A stretch of 42,083 nt of DNA from Planctomycetales bacterium (GTDB lineage Bacteria > Planctomycetota > Planctomycetia > Isosphaerales > Isosphaeraceae), in the NCBI GenBank assembly GCA_027452145.1, contig DAIDHB010000474.1, forward strand, positions 1-42,083. Reading direction: 5' to 3'. Positions 8,322-19,123 of the stretch are shown in pieces; the first letter of the stretch is position 1, and the number at the start of each line of letters is the position of its first letter. Position numbers and translations under genes: made by a program. The notes beneath the pieces were generated by a model. The model saw nothing but the letters and a program-made list of their open reading frames with translations. It was not told the DNA's origin and made no database searches.

Positions 8322-9736
8322 GCACCACCACGCTGGCCGAGAAGCCGAACGGTTCGGCCCGCGTCGTCGACGTCGGGGAGCCCGCCGCCCGCGGCCGGAT
8401 ACTGATCGTCGACGACGAGGACGTCATCTCGGGGACCCTGCACGAGTTCCTCCAGGGCGAGGGCTTCGCCGTCGCCACGGCCGCCAACATGCCCGGCGCG
8501 CTTGCACTGGTCGAGTCGTTCGGGCCGGACGTCGTCCTGTGCGACGTCCAGCTCCCCGGCGGCGACGGCCTGACGGTGCTCGAACGCTCGCTCCGCATCC
8601 GCCCCGAGACCCTGTTCATCATGATCACGGCGTACGCCACGGTCGAGAACGCCGTCGCCGCCTTCCGCCGGGGCGCCCAGGACTACCTGATGAAGCCGGT
8701 CCTCTTCGAGGACCTCCTCGCCAAGCTCGACCGCCTGATCGCCTACCGCCGCCTGCTGATGGAGAACCAGGCGCTGCGAAGGCAGCTCCACCCGCACGGC
8801 GAGCGCGACGCCCTGATCGGCGAGGGGCCCGCGATGAAGTCCGTGAAGACCTTGATCCGCAAGGTCGGCCCGACGCGGAGCACCGTGCTCATCACGGGCG
8901 AATCCGGCACCGGGAAGGAGCTCGTCGCCCGCGCGCTGCACGCCGCCGGCCCCGACCCTGACGGCCTGTTCCTGGCGATCAACGGCGCCGCCATCCCGCA
9001 CGATTCACTGGAGGTCCAGCTCTTCGGCCACGTCCGCGGCGCCTTCCCGGGCGCCGATCGCGACCGCGCCGGCCTGTTCGTCGCCGCGGGCACCGGCACC
9101 GTCTTCCTCGACGAGATCGCCGAGCTCTCCCGCTCGACCCAGGCCAAGCTCTTGCGCGCCATCGAGAACAAGGAAGTCCTGCCGGTCGGCGCCACCCGGC
9201 CCATCTCGTTCCAGGCCCGGCTCATCACGGCGACCAACAAGGACCTCACGGCCGAGGTCGCCGCCGACCGCTTCCGCGCCGACCTGTACTACCGCCTCAA
9301 CGTCGTCAGGATCCACCTGCCACCGTTGCGCGACCGGCGCGACGACATCCCCGACCTGATCACCGCCCTGCTGGCCAAGCACGCCCGCAGCCTGGGCAAG
9401 CGGGTCGACGGGGTCGACAATGCCACGATCCGGGGACTGATGGCCGCGCCCTGGACCGGCAACGTCCGCGAGCTGGACAACGCCCTGGAGCGAGCCGTGA
9501 TCCTCGCTGACGGCTCGATCCTCACCCCCGACGACTTCCCGCCGGGTCTGATCGCCGTGAATGATTCCGAGGTCGACGGCGACAACCTCCGCGCCGCCGT
9601 GCGCGACTACGAGCGCCGGCACATCCAGCGCGTGCTGCGCGACAGCCACGACGACAAGCGCGAGGCCGCCCGCCGCCTCGGCATGGGGCTGTCGTCGCTC
9701 TACCGCAAGCTCGAAGAACTGGGCGTCCGACCGTGA
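8318..9736 (+). CDS. NtrC-family response regulator with variant GAFTGA loop (GAFPGA)
   Basis: The 472-residue protein has a receiver domain (about residues 27-140) with D76 in VVLCDVQLP and K at YLMKPV. The AAA+ sigma-54-activator domain has Walker A GESGTGKE (194-201), Walker B TVFLDEIAEL, sensor ATNKDL, and arginine-finger region FRADLYYRLNVV. A Fis-like helix-turn-helix ends the protein (REAARRLGMGLSSLYRKLEEL). The loop that contacts sigma-54 is normally GAFTGA; here residues 241-246 read GAFPGA. Neighbouring motifs also drift (EVQLFGH for ESELFGH, NGAAIP for NCAAIP). The protein may activate sigma-54 poorly, or act in a sigma-54-independent way. It is translated by coupling to the kinase gene. 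Confidence 0.92.
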   Translation: MSTTTLAEKPNGSARVVDVGEPAARGRILIVDDEDVISGTLHEFLQGEGFAVATAANMPGALALVESFGPDVVLCDVQLPGGDGLTVLERSLRIRPETLFIMITAYATVENAVAAFRRGAQDYLMKPVLFEDLLAKLDRLIAYRRLLMENQALRRQLHPHGERDALIGEGPAMKSVKTLIRKVGPTRSTVLITGESGTGKELVARALHAAGPDPDGLFLAINGAAIPHDSLEVQLFGHVRGAFPGADRDRAGLFVAAGTGTVFLDEIAELSRSTQAKLLRAIENKEVLPVGATRPISFQARLITATNKDLTAEVAADRFRADLYYRLNVVRIHLPPLRDRRDDIPDLITALLAKHARSLGKRVDGVDNATIRGLMAAPWTGNVRELDNALERAVILADGSILTPDDFPPGLIAVNDSEVDGDNLRAAVRDYERRHIQRVLRDSHDDKREAARRLGMGLSSLYRKLEELGVRP

Positions 9737-9741
9737 TCGCC

Positions 9742-9760
9742 GGCCGGCGAGTCTCCGGCC
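9742..9760 (+). terminator. Possible hairpin terminator after the regulator gene
   Basis: GGCCGG (9742-9747) pairs perfectly with CCGGCC (9755-9760) across a seven-base loop, starting five bases after the TGA of the response regulator. There is no T tract, so this is at best a weak or non-canonical terminator. Confidence 0.3.
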
Positions 9761-9848
9761 CCGCCTCGCATCCCTCGAGCCGCCTTTTCCGCGGCTTGAT
9801 GTTGATGCCCGGCCCGGACCCCGAACATGGCCGAAGATCCCATGGCGC

Positions 9849-9877
9849 TTGTGACATCGCCATGCCTGTGCTACGTT
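9849..9877 (+). promoter_or_regulatory. Weak candidate promoter upstream of the Cys-rich genes
   Basis: TTGTGA (9849-9854) and TACGTT (9872-9877) are separated by 17 bases, about 185 bp upstream of the first MKLP gene. Matches to the consensus are only 4/6 and 3/6. The rest of the 327-bp gap (9737-10063) shows nothing else I recognise. Confidence 0.22.
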
Positions 9878-10063
9878 CAAACGCTGGACGAGGCGGCCGA
9901 TGGAACACCCCGGCTCGGGTCGGCGCAGCGGCGATCGGTGGTCGGGCAGGCATCGAACCGCCGGGGCGGATGCCATCAGTTCGGACCACGACCCCGGTTT
10001 CTCCAGGCACCGGACCGGTTCTCGGCGTCGCGCCGCGTCGGCCAACCCGCAAGGAGACTCGAC

Positions 10064-10360
10064 ATGAAACTTCCTGTGGAGGCCGCGGCGGTCGTCCGTG
10101 AGGGCCTCGGGTGGCCGTCTTTCGGTTCTTCGGTCCTCGCCAGCTCCGCGGCTCCGGCCGGGCCTCCCTCCTGGTTGGGCTGCCCGAATTGCCAGAATCC
10201 CTGCGAGCGCCACGGCTATCGCCATGCACCTGCGACACGGGCACGAGCACGTGCTGCAATGGCGACACCGGCTGCACCCCGAATAGCCTGGGCGCGTGCG
10301 TCTGCAACTCGTTGTCGGCGCAATCGATGGTTTTCCCGGGCCGACTCGAGAGGAGATTGA
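10064..10360 (+). pseudogene. First MKLP Cys-rich small gene, apparently frameshifted
   Basis: A good ribosome site (AAGGAG, seven bases before ATG) opens an ORF that begins MKLPVEAAAVVREG, parallel to MKLPSLAPAVDRG of the next gene. It runs in this frame to GCPNCQNPCERHGYR, with mostly G/C third positions. Around 10219-10226 the coding signal moves to another frame, which reads PCTCDTGTSTCCNGDTGC and then GACVCN, clearly related to PCLCENGIATCC, SGC and GSCTCN of the second gene. The original frame continues as an Arg/Ala-rich tail to TGA at 10358-10360. One missing base near 10222 would join the two halves. With that base restored, there is no stop before the second gene, so one two-repeat protein (about 181 residues) is possible. 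A sequencing error cannot be excluded. Confidence 0.5.
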
Positions 10361-10362
10361 AG

Positions 10363-10608
10363 GTGAAGCTTCCATCGTTGGCGCCCGCGGTCGACCGGGG
10401 ACCCACCTCCTCACCGGCGCACCCGCCCGCCTCGGGCGGCGGTTCCGCCGTCGAACCCGCCGGCGCTGTCATCAGGTGCACGGGTACCACATCGACTCCC
10501 TGCCTTTGTGAGAATGGAATCGCGACGTGTTGTTCTGATGCCTCCGGGTGCAGTGTCGACGCGACGACGGGCTCGTGTACGTGCAACATGGGCAGTGGCG
10601 TCTCTTAG
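10363..10608 (+). CDS. Second MKLP Cys-rich small protein (81 residues, eight Cys)
   Basis: The GTG at 10363 has AGGAG eight bases upstream (within 10351-10355), and the start region repeats that of the upstream copy (GGAGA, then ATG/GTG AA CTTCC). The product has a 13-residue MKLPSLAPAVDRG head, a Pro/Ser/Gly/Ala-rich linker to about residue 35, and a compact Cys domain: C39, C47, C49, C56, C57, C63, C72, C74, ending CNMGSGVS. No signal peptide or membrane segment is evident. The leader-linker-Cys layout is reminiscent of small modified or secreted peptides, but no modification enzyme is nearby. I do not recognise the family. The gene ends 132 bp before the giant WD40 kinase on the same strand. 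Confidence 0.62.
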   Translation: MKLPSLAPAVDRGPTSSPAHPPASGGGSAVEPAGAVIRCTGTTSTPCLCENGIATCCSDASGCSVDATTGSCTCNMGSGVS

Positions 10609-10740
10609 CGGCGCGCGCCCTCGGCGGGCCGCGATCCGGCGCGCCGGGCGCGGGCGAGCGTTTCGAATGCCTCGCTCGCGCCGGCGTCCGGCCCCGTCGG
10701 CGTCACATTGCCGGGTCAACCGCCGTAGGATGGATTGCTC

Positions 10741-14826
<4,086 letters not shown>

Positions 14827-14882
14827 CAGCCGCCCTACCTGCTTTGCCAGGTCTCACCCTGATCCTGAGCGAGTGTCTTCAC

Positions 14883-15304
14883 CACGAATGGCATGAATAC
14901 CACGAATGAAGAGAGGGCTCGGCCTTCGTCCCATTCGTGTCCTTCGGGGCCATCCAGGAACAGCTTCCAACTTTCGGGTGTTGATTCTGGATGGCATTCA
15001 GGAGAACCACGGAAAAACACGGAATCCCACGGAAAAAACCTGCCGTGCTCCTCCGCGAACGGATCCCGCCGGGGGATTTGGATGGTCCGTGTTGTCTTCT
15101 TCCGTGGGATTCCGTGTTTTCCGTGGTTCCTTTTCCCGGTCGCATCGGCCGACCATTGCCGGCGGGATCGGAGTCAGGGGCCACCCAGAAACAGCTTTCC
15201 GTTTTGTCAGGCTGGACTGCATAAACTGAGCAAGGACCCGAGTCGAATTGGGTGGTGATCCTGGATGGCCCCTTCGTGTCATTCGTGGTTCATTTCCGTG
15301 GATC
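14883..15304. repeat. Mosaic of nested inverted and direct repeats (CACGAATG / CACGGAA family)
   Basis: This 742-bp gap (14827-15568) has no convincing gene. It contains a 30-31 bp inverted pair: GAACCACGGAAAAACACGGA continuing to 15034 (15004-15034), and its reverse complement at 15100-15130, differing by one A in a run. An outer pair is exact over 13 bases: GGGGCCATCCAGG (14946-14958) and CCTGGATGGCCCC (15260-15272). CACGAATG occurs at 14883 and 14901, and inverted as CATTCGTG at 14932 and around 15280. A direct repeat of the GGGGCCAYCCAGRAACAG type occurs at about 14946 and 15177. Short ORFs on both strands are by-products of the repeats. Palindromic spacers of this kind occur in other planctomycete genomes (from memory). 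Confidence 0.8.
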
Positions 15305-15568
15305 ATCCCCGGATCTTGCTCGAACCGCCGGCGATATCAGAACCGCGACGGCCATGGCGCCGAATTGTCCGGCCGATGATGTTCGCCGTGGTGGTCCCGC
15401 GATCGCGCCCGGGCCCGCGAAACGACCGATCTGATCCTGCTGCTCGCGCGGCGCTCGGGCCTGGCAGCCGACTCGGGAACAAATTAGGATAACCGGACAC
15501 CTCGGGATTCGAGATCCGGCGATCGCGGGAATCCGCCCATCGCGTCGAGAGCCAGCCGGGAGGGATCG

Positions 15569-18500
15569 ATGGTCCTCGCCGTGCCGCTTGTCTGCCTTGC
15601 GCTTTTTCAGCAGGGCCCGACCGTTCCGCTGTCGGGCGTGGTCGTCGGACCGAAGGGCGAGCCCGTTCCGGGTGCCGAGGTGCTGCTCGGCGGATTGCCC
15701 GTCCGCGCCCAGAAGGTCGTGGCGCGGGGAAAGACCGACGCCCAGGGCCGGTTCACCATCGATCGGCCCGCCGGGCTCGTCGGCGAGAACCGCTTCAATA
15801 CCCCCATTTTGTGGGTCGTGAAGCCGGGCTTTCGGCTCGGCTGCCACCGACTGATCGGTCCGATGCCGAAGGCCGGTGAGGACGTGCGCATCGCGCTCGG
15901 GCCGCCCGGGAAGGGCGAGGTCCATGTCGAGGACCCCGACGGCCGGCCCCTGCCCGGTGCGCGGGTCCGCCTCGAGTGGTTCGGCCGGGGACAGACCAAC
16001 GTGCCCAGCGACGTCGAGGACCTGATCGAGGAGACCACCGGCAGGGATGGCCGGGCCGTGATCGAGGCCGCGGCGAATGATGAGATTACCTATGTCGACG
16101 TCCACGCGAAGGGCTTCGGCATCCAGGGCCGGCCGTTCCGTCAGGCGACATCGCAGCCGAAGCGCGTTCGTTTGCGCCAGGCCGCGTCGCTCGAGGGCCG
16201 GCTCCAGGCCGGCGACCCCTCGCTGGTGAAGGGCTGGCAGGTCCGTGCCTTCACGTATGCCGGCGATCGCTGGGCCCCCGATCCGCAGACGACCGGCTTC
16301 GCCGAGGGGACGACCGACGCGGAGGGACGTTTTGCCTTCCCGGCGATCGCGCCGGGGAGCCTCGACCTGGTGTTCGATCCGCCGCGCGAACTGCCGGTCC
16401 TGCCCGAAGTGCCGGATTCGCTGGCGGTCACCGCGGGCCGGCCCAACTCGGTGGTCATCCCGCTCCGCAGGACCATCACGATCACCGGCCTCCTGCGAGA
16501 ACACCGCTCGGGCAAGCCGGTGCCTGGGGTTCAGATCGAGCTCTCGCCATTGCGGGGAGGGAAGGGCCGCTCGACGAGGACGGACGCCCAGGGCCGCTAC
16601 ACGTTGACCTCGCTGCCCGGACAGTGGCGCGTCTCGCCGTTGTGGCTGCCGATGACGCTCGTCCAGGGACCCGGCCAGTGGTGGAAGGACCTCACTCTGA
16701 CCGAGGGCCAGGGACCGGTCGAGCTGGAGCCGTGGGAGGCGATGCCCGCCGCGCCGCCGCTCCGGTTCATCGTGCGCGATGAAAACGGCCGGCCGGCGGC
16801 GCACGCTCGCATCATCCACAACGTCGGGACGGCCCACATCCCGGAAGAGGCCGACGACCGCGGCGAGTTCGCCGCCATCGGATTCGAGCCCGGCAGGGAG
16901 GTGTCGGTCGAGGTTCGGTTGGGCGATCGGATGACGGACGGGCCGGACAGGGCCATCGCCGGGTTGACGCGGCCGGTCGAGGTCACGATCCGCCCCGGGC
17001 TGGCGATCGTCGTGGCGGGCCGCGTGCTCGGGCCGGACGGCAAGCCGGTCGCCGATGCCGCGGTGCGCGTCCATTACCGCGACCGGGCGCCGCGGGGGCG
17101 AGCGTCCGGCTTAGTGCCGATACTCAACCCTGACAGCCGGACCGGTCCCGATGGCAGGTTCCGCTCGCCGGAGGATGCCTACCAGCAGGATCGCGAGTAT
17201 CGCGCCGAGGTCATCGCCGTGGGCTATTTCAACGGCAAGTCCGATTGGATCGGGGTGCGCAAACGCGGTCCGATCACCTTGCCCGACCTGGTGCTGCGCC
17301 CGCGTCCGACGCCGCATCGGCTCGCGGGCCGGGTCGTCGATCGCGAGGGCAAGGGCATCGCGGGGGTGACGGTCTTCCAGCCATCGGATTCCCCGGCGCG
17401 GACAGTCGCGACCACCGATGACACCGGCCGATTCCGGCTCGACGGCGTGCTGGGCTCGCCCGCCCTGGTGTTCGCCGAGAAGGCCGGTTACCGCTTCGGC
17501 GGCGCGGTCGCACGCGACGGCGCGACCGAGGTGGAGGTCCGCCTGGCGAGAAACGAAGAGCCGCCGGTCTCGGTCCCGAAGTCCTTGCCACCGCCGCTCT
17601 CGCGGGCCGAGGAGCGAGCCATCGCGCGGGAGCTGCTCGCGCCCCTGCTCGATCCCGAAGGGGCCGGCTCGCTCGGCGACCTGCGCCAGTTCGTCGTCCC
17701 CGCGCTGGCGCGGGTCGACCCGGGGCGAGTCCTCGAGATGCTGGAGAACCGGGTGCTGACGCAGCCGGAGTCGGTGCTCACCGAGGTCGAGCTAGGCCAG
17801 TTCGAGGAGGATCCCAGGGCGGCGATCGAGACCCTCGAGGCCAACCGCAATCCGGGCGCACGCGCCTGGGGCTTCCTCGCGCTGGCCGATGCGACGACCG
17901 ACGCCCAGGAAAAGCTCCGGCGCGACCTGATCGAGCGTGCGGAGGCCGAGGCCCGGCACGTCCAGGTCGCCGAGATGAGACTCATGCTGCTCCGCCAGGT
18001 CGCCGACCACTGGCTCGAGCTGGGGGACGTCGACCGCGCCAGGCCGGTCCTTCGCCTGGGGCGCGCGACCATCGCGTCGATGCCGCGCGATCAGTTCTCC
18101 TTCGCTGCCGAGGAGTTCGCCGAGGTGCTGGCCGTGATCGACCTCCGCACGGCGACGACGATTCTCGCACGAAAGGACCCGAAGCAAAGTAGCCCCATCG
18201 ATCCGGATACGCTCCAGAGCCATCGCGGCGAAGCCGCCGTTCGCCTCGCCGCGATCGATCCGGCGGAGGCCGAGCGGTTCGTGCCCCGGGTCGCGCCCAA
18301 ACGCTGGGACTTCACCCACGACGAGCTCATCCTGCGGATCTGCCAGCGGATGGCGCCGGTCGATTTGCCCCGCGCGCGGAGGATCCTCGATCGGCTCAAC
18401 CAACCCGCCGGGCCGGGCGTGCGTCCCCGGCCCGAGGTGGTCGCCGAGGGCCTGGCCCGGATGGCCGCCGCACGGGCCGAGACCGATCCGGCCGGGGCGA

Positions 18501-19084
18501 GGGCGCTGCTGGGCGAGGCGTTCGACCGGCTGCGACAGCTCGCGAACGAGAGGCCGCACGGCGCTTTCCTGCGGATCGCGAAGTGCATGGCGGTCCTGCT
18601 CCCGCTGGTCGAGCGGATCGATTCCGATCGCCTGGAGGAGCGGCTCTGGCTGGCGGCCGCCCACCGCGAGCCGCCGTACCCGTCCTCCCAGAGCTCGCTT
18701 TTCAGCGAGGTGCAGGAGCCGGTCGTGCTGGCCGCCCTGGTGGCGCGGTACGACCGCGAGCTGGCCGCCGCAATCATCGCGCCGGCGCTCGATCGCATGC
18801 CGGATCTCCTCGCCGAAGGGGTCGTCTACTCGTACTACCAGTTCACCCCGAGCAAGGCCCTGGCCGTGTACGATCCCCGGGCCATCACGGCGATCCTGCG
18901 GGGCCTTCCCGCCTCGGCGCGACGAACCCCGCCGCCTCAGAACGGGCGGCAGTTCGCAAGCACCGAAGCCCTGATCCGGCTCGAAGCGGCCCAGGCGCTG
19001 GGACTGCCGATGGACGAGCGATACCGGAAGATCCTCGGCGGACGTCTCGGGTTCCGGCCTCTCTCAGTACGGATGACCCCCTGA
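15569..19084 (+). CDS. Large secreted protein with repeated carboxypeptidase-regulatory-like domains
   Basis: The 1171-residue protein begins with a short hydrophobic leader (MVLAVPLVCLALF), probably a signal peptide. Up to about residue 660 there are several Ig-like carboxypeptidase-regulatory-like (CarboxypepD_reg) units, recognised by repeated GxVxxxxGxPxxGAxV and TDxxGRFxxxxL pieces: SGVVVGPKGEPVPGAEVLLG, TDAQGRFTIDRP, GRVLGPDGKPVADAAV, AGRVVDREGKGIAGVTV, TDDTGRFRLDG. The second half is alpha-helical, rich in Leu/Ala/Arg, with TPR/HEAT-like character (ELGDVDRARPVLRLGRATIA, MAPVDLPRARRILDRL). No catalytic motif is evident; a binding or scaffold role outside the cytoplasm is likely. The ATG has GGGAGG upstream. 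The next gene follows after 39 bp, so the two are probably co-transcribed. Confidence 0.85.
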   Translation: MVLAVPLVCLALFQQGPTVPLSGVVVGPKGEPVPGAEVLLGGLPVRAQKVVARGKTDAQGRFTIDRPAGLVGENRFNTPILWVVKPGFRLGCHRLIGPMPKAGEDVRIALGPPGKGEVHVEDPDGRPLPGARVRLEWFGRGQTNVPSDVEDLIEETTGRDGRAVIEAAANDEITYVDVHAKGFGIQGRPFRQATSQPKRVRLRQAASLEGRLQAGDPSLVKGWQVRAFTYAGDRWAPDPQTTGFAEGTTDAEGRFAFPAIAPGSLDLVFDPPRELPVLPEVPDSLAVTAGRPNSVVIPLRRTITITGLLREHRSGKPVPGVQIELSPLRGGKGRSTRTDAQGRYTLTSLPGQWRVSPLWLPMTLVQGPGQWWKDLTLTEGQGPVELEPWEAMPAAPPLRFIVRDENGRPAAHARIIHNVGTAHIPEEADDRGEFAAIGFEPGREVSVEVRLGDRMTDGPDRAIAGLTRPVEVTIRPGLAIVVAGRVLGPDGKPVADAAVRVHYRDRAPRGRASGLVPILNPDSRTGPDGRFRSPEDAYQQDREYRAEVIAVGYFNGKSDWIGVRKRGPITLPDLVLRPRPTPHRLAGRVVDREGKGIAGVTVFQPSDSPARTVATTDDTGRFRLDGVLGSPALVFAEKAGYRFGGAVARDGATEVEVRLARNEEPPVSVPKSLPPPLSRAEERAIARELLAPLLDPEGAGSLGDLRQFVVPALARVDPGRVLEMLENRVLTQPESVLTEVELGQFEEDPRAAIETLEANRNPGARAWGFLALADATTDAQEKLRRDLIERAEAEARHVQVAEMRLMLLRQVADHWLELGDVDRARPVLRLGRATIASMPRDQFSFAAEEFAEVLAVIDLRTATTILARKDPKQSSPIDPDTLQSHRGEAAVRLAAIDPAEAERFVPRVAPKRWDFTHDELILRICQRMAPVDLPRARRILDRLNQPAGPGVRPRPEVVAEGLARMAAARAETDPAGARALLGEAFDRLRQLANERPHGAFLRIAKCMAVLLPLVERIDSDRLEERLWLAAAHREPPYPSSQSSLFSEVQEPVVLAALVARYDRELAAAIIAPALDRMPDLLAEGVVYSYYQFTPSKALAVYDPRAITAILRGLPASARRTPPPQNGRQFASTEALIRLEAAQALGLPMDERYRKILGGRLGFRPLSVRMTP

Positions 19085-19123
19085 TCGCGGTCGTGGATGA
19101 CTCCGCCCGCGAAGGAGACCTCG

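Noticed and set aside
9843..9862. Sigma-54 promoter near TGGCGCTTGTGACATC
   Set aside because: The GG and GC dinucleotides do not fall at the required ten-base spacing.
9827..10063. Upstream extension of the first MKLP gene
   Set aside because: The open frame continues upstream of 10064, but the strong ribosome site and the MKLP parallel with the second copy fix the start at 10064.
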